Positions 11,938 through 21,466 of a stretch of DNA of 64,000 nucleotides are shown here, one piece after another. The notes under the pieces were generated by a model that worked only from the letters and a program-made list of their open reading frames with translations, did no database searches and was not told the origin of the DNA. Numbering within the stretch: position 1 is the first letter of the stretch; each line of letters begins with the position of its first letter. The translations under genes were made by a program, and so were the position numbers. Source of the stretch: Narthecium ossifragum (lineage: Eukaryota > Streptophyta > Magnoliopsida > Dioscoreales > Nartheciaceae); the NCBI GenBank assembly GCA_963920575.1, contig OY986966.1, positions 20,717,656 through 20,781,655 of the forward strand, read 5' to 3'.

Positions 11938-13140
11938 TATTTCTTGAGTAGGTTAGAATAATTAAAGATGGGGTTTTTTTGCATATCGAAATGATGAAAA
12001 TGGGCTTTCATTGTTTATAAAAATTATATTTAGAAAATAGTTAAGAATATGGTTAAATATGGAGATGGTAATGTTAAAAAATAGATAGTGTGTCATTTGT
12101 AATTTCTAAGAAAATGTAAAACCATATATATCATATAATAGTACTTTGATCAACTATATAGTATCGATAAGACGGGTAGTTTTTTTGGTAATATCACTAG
12201 GATGTAGGTGTATATAATAAAAACTGTGGCGTATATAGGACCACCTATATGCAAAAAAAACCCTTAAAGACATTAGAAGACATAAAATATATAGTTGCCA
12301 CTATTATAATCTGACTTCCTTATTGAATCTGAATTCGACCAATTAAGGATAATTTGATCATTGTTTCTCGAGTGAGTCGATTTAAATAAGGTTAGTTATG
12401 TTTATTAAAATAAATTTAATGACGGGGCTTTTTGCTGAGAAATCGAATAAGGAAGTGGGCAAGAAGATGCAAGTACTAAACAACTAATAAGACGAGGTCT
12501 TTCTGCAATGTAGCAATACAGATATATCATATATGTAGTTAAAAACCATGTCGAATATTTTAAACAAGTAAATATTCACAATCGACTTAAGATTGTTATT
12601 CTACATGCAAAAGTCTATGAAGACTTGAGATTCTTTATTCTTTGTGGAGCTTGAGACAAATAGGAGTAATGGAAAGGCCCTCTCCATCTTCGGCCCCAAA
12701 ACACCTCCGATTAATTATAGAATTGTCAGGAATATACTATACGTCGACCCACTCATAAAACAAAAGAAAGAAAACCCAGAATAGACGTTCTTAGCTAGCG
12801 TGTGTAAAAGGACGTCTAAGAGACGACTCCTCCCGTGTTTCAGCCGTTAATTAACACGACCTAGTAAGAATATATACGATTGTTGCAATAATCAAGATAT
12901 ATATCTAACTACTGAAAACCTGGTCATCTTTTCTTATTATAGACGTCTAAGAAACTCCAAACTTGAACAAATATTTTTAAAATTAAAGCTTGTGTCCTGT
13001 CACTCTTTGATCAAACATGATCAGCAGCTCAGCTGGGAAGGCTTTCATGTACGAGTTTAATCTCTACGATGACAACGTGGCATGAGCAAGATAAAATAAA
13101 ATTCTGAGGTGGGGTGGTCCTTTTGAAAATTGAATGTGAA
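11938..13140. other. AT-rich intergenic DNA, nothing recognised
   Basis: Sequence with several T-rich words (TTTTTTGCATAT, GGGGCTTTTTGCTGAGAAA) that loosely repeat at about 11965, 12245 and 12425. No open frame with recognisable similarity. It may hold an old decayed transposon. Confidence 0.4.
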
Positions 13141-13526
13141 TTAAACCGGACCAAGTAATTCACCTACTACCGTGCTGGATCTTTCAGCTGGCCTGGCGTG
13201 AAAAGTCTCTATAGCAGCCAGCTGGTGCACATCAAAGAGCACCTCCCCACCCCCTCCATTGGTTTTGAAACGAAAGTGTGAAAGCTTGACCATGGCTAAA
13301 CCAAAGGGCTCATTAATGAAAGACACCATCAGATGGCGTGTTGTCACATGCCAGGAGATAAAAGAAGAGATGCAGGATTACTTACCTGAGGGGTGCCACT
13401 AACGGGAGGAGGAGTTGGAGAGGCCATTCTAATGGGCAGTGGGCAGGCATGATCCCCACCCTTGCCCTCTTCCACAGCCTCCTTATCCTGTTGTTGGGAA
13501 TAAGAGCATCCACACTTTACATGCAT
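13141..13526 (-). other. Possible exon(s) of an unrecognised gene or gene remnant
   Basis: On the minus strand a segment with an acceptor-like CCAACAACAG at about 13490 is followed by about 100 bases reading DKEAVEEGKGGDHACPLPIR then a Pro/Thr-rich stretch. A very good donor, CAG|GTAAGT, follows at about 13384. Further along (13141-13347) is a second open frame rich in ordinary, non-repetitive residues. GC content is higher than in the surroundings. I do not recognise the protein, and no start or end can be set. It could be a fragment left by a gene or captured by a transposon. Confidence 0.2.
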
Positions 13527-13539
13527 GCAGATTCTCTAA

Positions 13540-14560
13540 GAGCCCGTTTGGCTCGTCGGAATGAGAGCGAATGAGAGTGAATCCGGTGAATCCGCGCCAA
13601 ACATATCCTAAATTACAGGGTCATTATTTTAGTCTATAATTTCTCCATCTAACAACACTTCACGTCATATGCTCTAAACTTTTATACACAACACTTAAAT
13701 ATTCATATATTCATTCTTTCTTTACATTTTATATTTCTTATTTATTAGTCATATTACATTGCTAAAATAGATTTGACAATAGTACTATATTCAACAAACT
13801 ATATAACAATAGTATATTATTATTTGAAAATATTAAAATTTGTAAATCATAATATATTATTATATCTTATTTATTGGAGAAGAGATAGAAGGATAATTGT
13901 GTTTGGAGAATAGATTTTGAAAAGCAAAAACGCACAATGTTCGTAAATAACTATATAAAACTAATGTATTATCATATTTTTATTTGAAAGTATTAAAATA
14001 TTAGAGTAATAATATATTTTTATTTCTTATTCATAGGAGAAGATGATTTGAGAAAGAAATAAAAAAGCTATACAAAATGGGTTTGGAGAATGGATTAAAG
14101 AAAAAAAAGGACCATACTTTATTACAAAAAAATGGATAGAAGAGATCTACATGTGTATGATACTCTATATGTGGAATGTCATTATAGTTCTTGTAGCCAG
14201 AAGCTCTATTTTAAAAGAGCTGATATGTGGGGCTGGGGGGGGGGGGGATTTTGGCCTCAAAAGCAACGTGGCTCTCGTAAAATAGAGCTAAAGGCTGCTG
14301 CGGATGCTCCAAGAACATTAGGAGGGGGGAGGAAAAGGACAAGGATGAGGGTGGTTTGGAGGCATTCAAAGAGTGGGGTGGGGGGCACCTTGCAACAAAG
14401 ACTTGGTAGCTTTCACTCCTCCACCCTCTTCCAAACAAGAACAAGAGGGGGGTGGGGGTCCGTTTTTGTTTTTGTTAGGGGGCTCTTGGATTCTAGTGGG
14501 GGAATAGGGAACGAGGCCCGCCTTATTCCCCATCCGTCTATGTGAGGACAAGTCTACAAG
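13540..14560. repeat. Candidate non-autonomous DNA transposon (MITE-like), boundaries unsure
   Basis: The left edge GAGCCCGTTTGGCTCG (about 13541) resembles the GGGCCCGTTTGG-type ends of plant TIR elements. The interior is AT-rich and contains two related segments, about 13856-13925 and 14009-14098, each with TTATT...GGAGAAGA and TTTGGAGAATRGATT. A 12-G run lies at about 14228. I could not find a matching inverted right end or a clear target duplication, so this is tentative. Confidence 0.25.
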
Positions 14561-14906
14561 ACAACAACTCTAAAAATTTAAAAATTAAAAATTTAGAACT
14601 TGGATGTAGGCAGTCATGGCGTTTCTTTCATTAAATTTATTTGGCTTTTGGAGACGCACCAAATTCCATATTCGTTTGTGTGGCATTTCCAAACAGACAC
14701 GGAATAGTCGATGAGGACAAGGGCTTTTGGCGTTTGGTTTCTTCTATGGATATACATACAACAACACAGCCAAAGATTAGGGTCCGTTCAAGACACCTCT
14801 CTATCTCTTTCTCCCTTTCCTCTTGTCTCAATGCCCACCGCCAACACCATCATCATCATCATCAGCAGCTCCTCCTTTGCCTCTTCTTGCCTCTGGAATA
14901 ATAAGG

Positions 14907-15428
14907 ATGGCTGAGGTCCCCTGTTGCTGTAAGGAGGGAGGTGATCAGGAAGGACTGACCAGATTCTGCAGATCTTGCGCAGAGAGGAGGGACAGAGGAA
15001 GAAGAAGGCCACCACCACCACCAACTTCACCACCACAGCCATCACCAGCCACCCTGACTGCCATTCAGGTGAGTTGTTCTTGGATTGTAAATGCAAAACA
15101 TTTGGTGTTGTCATGATATGGTTCCTGTTTCTTCAGTTCAGAGGGTGAGAGGGGGATCCTGGCTTTTTCTGTGTTATGCAGATGATTGATGAATCCCATG
15201 GCTTCACCTTAAACTTTCCCTTTTGTCTGATAAGCCCTCCATACCATACTGGTTCTTCATTTGCCTTTGTTCCTTGTTTTGCTTTTTTGCTTTTGAGAAA
15301 CACTACCTCTGGCATAAATTCCAAGCATCTATCATCCTGTGCTCATTGTGATTATTTTGTTTTACTATTAGCCAACCTTCTCCACCAACACGGACGACAA
15401 CAAGTCTTCCTGGGCGTCGCCGGCGTTG
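14907..15428 (+). other. SCL3 leader: exon with in-frame ATG, intron 15069-15371, then exon 2
   Basis: A strong donor CAG|GTGAGT lies at 15069 and a good acceptor TTTACTATTAG ends at 15371, giving a 303-bp intron ahead of the usual GRAS start. The leader exon holds an ATG at 14907 followed by exactly 54 open codons (Cys-rich, then Pro-rich). Exon 2 adds 19 open codons before the ATG at 15429, all in phase 0. So the spliced leader is either a 5' UTR, with the gene starting at 15429, or codes for a 73-residue N-terminal extension. The unspliced form has a TAG in this frame at 15369-15371. An (ATC)n microsatellite lies near 14848. Confidence 0.55.
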
Positions 15429-16880
15429 ATGGCGGGGACGGTGCAGGACGAGGGTTCGTCGTCGGTGACCTCTTCTCCTCTGCAGTACTTCTCCTCGATG
15501 TCCTTATCCCCGGCGGCGCCTCTGGTCGGCCCTCCCTATGCGCCATGGCTGCGCGAGCTTAAATCCGACGAGAGGGGCCTCTACCTGATCCACCTCCTGT
15601 TGAACTGCGCCAACCACGTCGCTGCGGGTTCCTTAGAGCACGCCAACGCCTGCTTGGAGCACATCTCCTTGCTGGCCTCGCCGGACGGCGACACCATGCA
15701 GCGCATCGCGTCGCACTTCACGGAGGCCCTGGCGCGCCGCATCCTCCGCTCGTGGCCGGGCCTTTACAGGGCGCTGAGCTCCACCGCTCGCATCTCCTCG
15801 CCCCTCGCCGATGCCCTCATCGCTCGCCGCCACTTCTTCGACCTCTGCCCCTTTCTCAAGCTCTCCTACCTCATCTCCAACCAGGCCATCATGGAGGCCA
15901 TGGAGGGCGAGAAGATGGTCCACATCATCGACTTCAGTGCCACCGAGCCGGCCCAGTGGCTCGCACTCCTCCAAGCTCTGAGCGCTCGCCCGGAAGGCCC
16001 TCCTCACCTCCGAATCACCGGCGTGCACGAGCTGAAGGAGCTGCTTGACCACATGGCGATGCGACTGTCCGAAGAAGCCGAGAAGCTTGACATCCCTTTC
16101 CAATTCAATGCCATAGTTTCCAAGCTCGAGAACCTCAACGTCGAGAGCCTCCGGGTCAAGACCGGGGAAGCCTTGGCCATCAGCTCGGTTTTTCAGCTGC
16201 ATTGCTTGTTAGCTTCCGACGATGATGGCGCCGCCGGTTTCCGGAAACTGGGGCTGACTAGCGCCAAGAGCACCGGAATTGCCCCGTTCCATAGACTTGC
16301 ACACATGAGCCAGTTTGGAGAATTGCTCGAAAAGGATGTCACCAATGGGTACTCTCAGAGCCCGGACTCGGCTTCCTCTTCGCCATTTGCTCTACCACGG
16401 TCGCCGAAAATAGAGAGGTTTCTAGCATCAGTGTGGGGATTGTCGCCCAAGATCATGGTCGTCACCGAGCAAGATTCAAACCACAATGGCACGACAATGA
16501 TCGAGCGGTTCATGGAAGCACTCAACTTCTACGCAGCGGTGTTCGACTGCCTGGAGTCCACAGTGTCGAGGTCGTCCGTGGAGAGGATGAAGCTGGAGAA
16601 GATGCTGTTCGGCGAGGAGATCAAGAACATAATCGCCTGCGAGGGGGCCGAGAGGAAAGAGCGGCACGAGAAGCTCGAGAGATGGGCGCAGAGGCTGGAC
16701 ATGGCCGGGTTCGGCAGGGTGCCATTGAGCTATCATGGCCAGATGCAGGCCAGCAGGCTGCTGCAAAACTTCAACTGTGAAGGTTACAAGCTGAAGGAGG
16801 AGAATGGGTGTATCCAGATATGCTGGCAGGAAAGGCCCCTCTTCTCTGTTTCAGCTTGGAGGTGCCGAAGGTACGATTGA
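15429..16880 (+). CDS. SCL3: GRAS-family transcription regulator, SCARECROW-LIKE 3
   Basis: This single-exon frame of 483 codons encodes a GRAS protein. In order it shows a short N-terminus (MAGTVQDEGSSSVTSSPLQ), a leucine-rich region at about residues 45-105 (ERGLYLIHLLLNCANHVAAG, SPDGDTMQRIASHFTEAL), a VHIID-type motif VHIIDF near residue 164, and a second leucine-rich region at about 200-235. The PFYRE-equivalent region follows at about 235-265. The C-terminal SAW region ends in RPLFSVSAWR. The N-terminus, length and motif spacing match SCL3, which in Arabidopsis is a nuclear co-regulator that attenuates DELLA repression in gibberellin signalling and acts with SHR/SCR in the root endodermis. 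I chose ATG 15429 because the family begins MAG...; a TTG precedes it. The frame has no defect. A LINE sits about 780 bp downstream of the stop, and upstream DNA to 13.5 kb has no transposon with clear ends. Confidence 0.95.
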   Translation: MAGTVQDEGSSSVTSSPLQYFSSMSLSPAAPLVGPPYAPWLRELKSDERGLYLIHLLLNCANHVAAGSLEHANACLEHISLLASPDGDTMQRIASHFTEALARRILRSWPGLYRALSSTARISSPLADALIARRHFFDLCPFLKLSYLISNQAIMEAMEGEKMVHIIDFSATEPAQWLALLQALSARPEGPPHLRITGVHELKELLDHMAMRLSEEAEKLDIPFQFNAIVSKLENLNVESLRVKTGEALAISSVFQLHCLLASDDDGAAGFRKLGLTSAKSTGIAPFHRLAHMSQFGELLEKDVTNGYSQSPDSASSSPFALPRSPKIERFLASVWGLSPKIMVVTEQDSNHNGTTMIERFMEALNFYAAVFDCLESTVSRSSVERMKLEKMLFGEEIKNIIACEGAERKERHEKLERWAQRLDMAGFGRVPLSYHGQMQASRLLQNFNCEGYKLKEENGCIQICWQERPLFSVSAWRCRRYD

Positions 16881-17639
16881 TACCGGGTTCTTTCTAGTTC
16901 GTCTCAGTGTTCTGATCATTGTGTTTGATTCATGTCTTTACTTTTGCTCCCTTGCTAACATCTTGTTGTTCAAAGGGTTAGAATTAACGAAGTATATATG
17001 GATGTAACTTGTTCAATGCTCTGCTGAATTTGATGCTCATTGTTAGTAAAGGGGCAATCTTACACATTTCTTCTTCTTCTCTTGGTTTATAGAACATACT
17101 CCCAGAACTAACTTCTGCAAAACACTGCAGTTTTTTCCAAGTAAAATGTAACTTTTGTGTCTTGGAAGAGAACTCTGTTATTCTCATATTGTTCTGCCAG
17201 AAGCTGTACAAAAATTGATAGCATTACCTGTTTTGTTGTATAACTTGTAACTGGCTTGCTATTTGGCTTTCTTGGGACGTGCCCCTTTCTGTGTTTGTAT
17301 ACTTTGTCTTCTTCCATTCCCAAGTACTTGAACAACATATGTTTCTGAGCCCTTGTCAGTCTCTGAATAGAGTGGAAACAGATTGCTTAGTTGGAGAGGA
17401 TCTAAGAATACCTGCATTTAAATCTAGTTGCTGATTTAAGGGACAGATAAATTTTGTTTGCCATGTAAATGTTGGCTTCTTATCTGTGTGGTTGGGTTGA
17501 AGAGATTGATAGTGCTCCGCCAAGCTTTGTAGCAGTCCAAACTGATGGATCCTATCTCAGACTCCTTTCAGAATCCTACCTAGAATATTATGAAAGTTGA
17601 TGGTTAAATTTCTGCAGAGCTGTCATTTTTTTGGAGCCT
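16881..17639 (+). other. SCL3 3' UTR and downstream DNA
   Basis: T-rich, non-coding sequence as expected for a plant 3' UTR and downstream spacer. I see no canonical AATAAA. Short reverse-strand frames here have no recognisable similarity. It ends at the 5' target duplication of the LINE. Confidence 0.5.
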
Positions 17640-17799
17640 AACTACATCTGTTAAACGGAAGTCCTCTGAAAAGAATCGAACCTAACAACACCCCCTCTGC
17701 TGACTAGTGGCCACCATGGCCGGAATCCTGCCTGGCTGCCGCCTGGCGGTGGTGGGGTGGGCGCCGGCCTCCACTTAATTGGTTAGCTAAGCCTTCACC

Positions 17800-19436
17800 A
17801 TGGCAAAAAGGGTGAAGGAAAGGAGCTTGATGGTGCAGATTAGGCGGCTCGGGCAAAAACGCAAGGAGCGGAGAGAGAAAAAGGATCGTAGGAAGGAACA
17901 CAAACTAAGTAAGAAGTTGTCATCCTTCTCGGAGAAGGAGGCAAGCACGGAGGAGACTGGCAGTGCTACGGAGGGGAGTACAATGATGGTGGCTGGAGCT
18001 GTGGAATTATTGCCCCAGCTCCACGTACCCTCACAGTGACTCTCCGAAACGGAGGTGGATATGGTCGCAGAGGGAACAAACAATGAACGGTGTACTGGGA
18101 GCCGAATGGAGACCTCAATACCACTGGTACAAAGATCTTGGGTGGATGTGGCTTGGGGGGGGGGGGGGCTGTGGAACCTGCTTACATTGGGAGGAAAGAG
18201 GATGGGATTCTTTGCACACAGAGCAGAGAAAGGGTGTCCTTTGACGATGAAGAGTCAGCCAGACTTCATAAAGATTTGGAGAATGCACTCTTCGGAAGGT
18301 TTACTGGGAGGAGGGTGCCCGTAGCTATTATGAGGAGAAAGCTGGCAAGGATGTGGAAGACAACATCACCTTACGAGGTGGCGGAGACGGCGCAAGGCCT
18401 CTATGTGTTTAAGTTCAACAACGAGGAAGACGGGTCCTATGTGCAATCAAGAGGACCCTGGACCGTTGAGGGGAAATTATTGTCTCTCATCAGATGGGAG
18501 AGTAATTACCGGCCATCTCAAATTCGATTCAATAGGGGAGCTGTCAGGATTAGTTTTCCTGACCTTCCATCGGAGATATATGAGGATCATGCTCTAAAGA
18601 AGTTGACTGCGGTGGTTGGTACATCACTCAAGGTTGAGCTCCCAACCACCCTAGCAGCGAGGTGTGAGTACACTAGAGTTTGTGTGGAGGTGTGCTTAGA
18701 TGATCCATTGAAGGAAGGTGTGGAGGTGCTTAAAGATGAAAAGGTTTCATTTCAGCAATTCCATTATGAAGGAGTTATGGTGTGCAATAAGTGTAGGAAA
18801 ACAGGGCACCAAGGTGGTGACTGTGTATCGGCGAGGGTGGTCGTGGTGGGGCTATTGGTGGGTGAGAAACTAAAAGAGAAAGTAAAATCAGTACCAAGTC
18901 CAGAGGGAGAGGAGTTAAACACCAATGATATGGGTACTCATCTGGAAACAACCGATCTACCACATGATACTTTGAAGAAGAGAGGTCGATCTTAGGGAGG
19001 AAGGAGAGGCCGATCTCAGGACGCTATGAGAGGCCGATCTGTTGGTCTGTGTCGGTCGGCTGCGCGACACCCGGCTGGTGATGCTTCCCAATCTCCGGCG
19101 ACGGCGAACGACGGCTGGATCGCAGCTGGAAGAGGATGGCACTGGTATCAAGGTAACCAACACGAGAACCAAGGCATTGCAGGGATGCCGTATAATCTCG
19201 CCATACCTGCGCGGCGAAGTCAGGGGATCCAACTAAGATCCCTGACATGGGAAAGGAGAGGATATCGGGAAGGAAGATATGGGGGGAAGGAGGACGTCAG
19301 AGGGGTTGCCGCCGGTTTGGTGATAGGAAAGGGTATCACGGAAGAGAGGGATGTGGTGGAGGCATTTGTTCACCCAAAGAAGGTTCTAGAAGAAGCTGGT
19401 CCAAAAAGAACCCTGGAGGGTTCTGGAATAGGGTCC
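17800..19436 (+). pseudogene. LINE ORF1 (DUF4283, CCHC zinc knuckle), broken
   Basis: ORF1 of plant LINEs encodes an RNA-binding protein. A basic N-terminus (MAKRVKERSLMVQIRRLGQK) is followed, after a stop near 18039 and a frame change, by a DUF4283-type domain at about 18090-18750 (ARMWKTTSPYEVAETAQGLY, GPWTVEGKLLSL, LPSEIYEDHALKKL). A zinc knuckle CNKCRKTGHQGGDC lies at 18783-18824. The frame change falls at a run of 14 G at 18155-18168, so the break may be a replication slip or a sequencing error. The frame stops at 18993. The rest of ORF1 continues toward 19436, where the family D LTR is inserted, and resumes at 21115. Confidence 0.85.
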
Positions 19437-21109
19437 TGATAAGTGCATGAAAGTGCACTCTAAATAGCCTTATAACCATCTCAATTGCTAGATTATTATC
19501 TTTAATCAACATCTTTATGCCTATTTTTATATCTATATGTTGCTTCACATAGTTGTTTGGAAAATGCAGGAAAAAGGAGAAAAGAAGCTGAAAAGAGTGC
19601 ATGGATCAACTTTAAAGATTTATCTGTACCTGCTCATGAAGAACCAGAGGATGTGCCATACATGGTTGGAAAGATCTTGAAGTCTAGATTCTGGAGAATT
19701 TTACGGTTCATGATTCCGAGTTTCCTAGAGGAAGTTACGGCAATTTTAGTACCGATGGCGCAGTCTGAATGGCAGCACAGTAAATAAGCTGGAAGTCCGA
19801 GCGAAGGTCCGATCGATCGGACCACGCAAAAACGTGACAGAACATGTGTTTTTCAGCCACAACACATCCGATCGATCCCTCCATCGCTCTTATGGGGTCC
19901 GATCGATCCGACACCAATGGTCCGATCGATCGGACTCGGGAAAAGTCAAAAACAGCGGATTTTTACTCAACCGATCGATCCAACACTCATAATTCGATCG
20001 ATCGGACTTGGGAATTAAAGGGTGACAGAACGTATGCTTTTTAGAGGAACACAATTCGATCAATCGGACCATCGATCGAACTCGGGAAGAGCCAGAGATG
20101 AAGAATTTTTACGAAGTCGATCGATCCGACTCCCTTAGTCCGATCGATCGGGCTCGGGCGTAAATAGAAGTTGGAGATTTCAATGAGACCGATCGATCCA
20201 ACATCCCGAGGAGGATCGATCGGACGTTTCCAGTGAATTAAATCAACGGTTTTGATTTAACCCGAGTTTAGGCCTATAAATAGGATACTTAGGGTTATCA
20301 AAAGGGGACTTTTGGAGGACTTTTTGGCAGCGTTTGGAGGCGAAGAGAAGGGTTCCAGGCTTGGTTTTCTTTTCTTATTTCTTCTTTATTTCTCCATTAG
20401 TTTTGCTGCCCTCATGATGAACATGAGTGGCTAGTTTCTTTTCTAAGGTACCGATGTAGCCCTAACTGAATCATTCTATGTTATTGGATCATGATTATTT
20501 TATCAGTTTATTTTCCTTGATTTATTCATTATTATAACTGAGATCTTAAATACCTTTATCTGGCCAATAAAAGTATTATAGATTGTTTTATGTGAGATTG
20601 GGCGAGGGTTCATTCCCTAGTCTTGCAGGATCTATGAATGAATGAGTTTATGTCGAGGCCGGGTTCAAGCTAAGAGTATTCTTGGTTCATAATTGTTCTT
20701 CAGAGCTTAATGGATTCTTGGTTAACACTTAGTTATGGGTTCATTAGCTAGGGTTAATTGAGGGTACTTGGTGAAGACCGCGGCCGAACGGATCATCATA
20801 CCGGAAGAACGAGCCCTTGGAATTAAACTGAAATCTTTATTGATTCAATGCATAGAATGAGGATGTTATGGTGAAATCGGAACCTTAGTATTCATCCATC
20901 ATATTTCTATCGTTTTCTTATTTCGTTATTAGGTCATCTATTTTCGAGACTTTATATTTCTTCTTTTCTCTTCCATATTTTCTTTCTTTTCTGTTCTTTA
21001 GCATTTTACTCTATTAATCTCTACAAATTTCTGTGGGTACGATACTCGTCTTGCTACTATACTGATTGCACCGATTCGTATACTTGCGAGATATAAAATT
21101 TATTCATCA
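19437..21109 (+). mobile_element. Family D solo LTR inside LINE ORF1, TSD GGTCC
   Basis: It starts TGATAAGTGCATGAAAGTGC and ends ...AAATTTATTCATCA. Exact 5-bp duplications GGTCC lie at 19432-19436 and 21110-21114. It is the plus-strand counterpart of 3712-5183. LINE ORF1 sequence lies on both sides, so it is younger than the LINE. Its 3' part carries the usual R/U5-like sequence ending in a GGGTACGATACTCG segment. Confidence 0.9.
19806..20283 (+). promoter_or_regulatory. LTR promoter: CCGATCGATCGG palindrome array followed by a TATA box
   Basis: The first unit, 19806-19823, is a perfect 18-bp palindrome (GGTCCGATCGATCGGACC). About ten further exact or near-exact units follow to about 20225, each paired with an ACTCGGG or CCAACA-type spacer. 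CTATAAATAG at 20274-20283 is the likely TATA box and ATAGGATACTTAGGG the start region. The layout equals that of the minus-strand copy at 4571-4815, except that the word there is AAGATCGATCTT. The enhancer role is inferred. Confidence 0.65.
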
Positions 21110-21466
21110 GGTCCAAGTCACCCCGTGGCTTCAGTCGGGTGAGATCGGATCTAAAAGGTCGGATGGGGCCAAGTGAGTCAAGTGAGGCTGGGGCCAACTG
21201 AGAACAAGCGGAGCCTAATTTTCTGGTTAATGGGGTCTGGGCGAACCAAGTAAAGGAGGGAAGAAAGTTCAAACATATGGCGGGAATCACTGCTGCCTCT
21301 AGTTGTCAAGAAGGCATCACAACAACCATGGGAGGGGATGAAACTTCCATTGAGCGACACAACAAAGGATTTAGCTTATTGAAGAAAGCGGTGGAGGGAG
21401 CTAAAGAATAGGTGGTGACTCAGATATCAAGGGAGGCCTTGGAGTAGGGTCTAACACCAATTTCCA

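Noticed and set aside
15633..16202. 189-codon minus-strand frame inside SCL3
   Set aside because: Shadow of the GC-rich SCL3 reading frame; no independent similarity.
19806..20225. GATCGATC runs as bacterial-type methylation or restriction sites, or as sign of contamination
   Set aside because: The sequence is clearly plant nuclear and the words lie at fixed LTR positions in retroelements bounded by TSDs.
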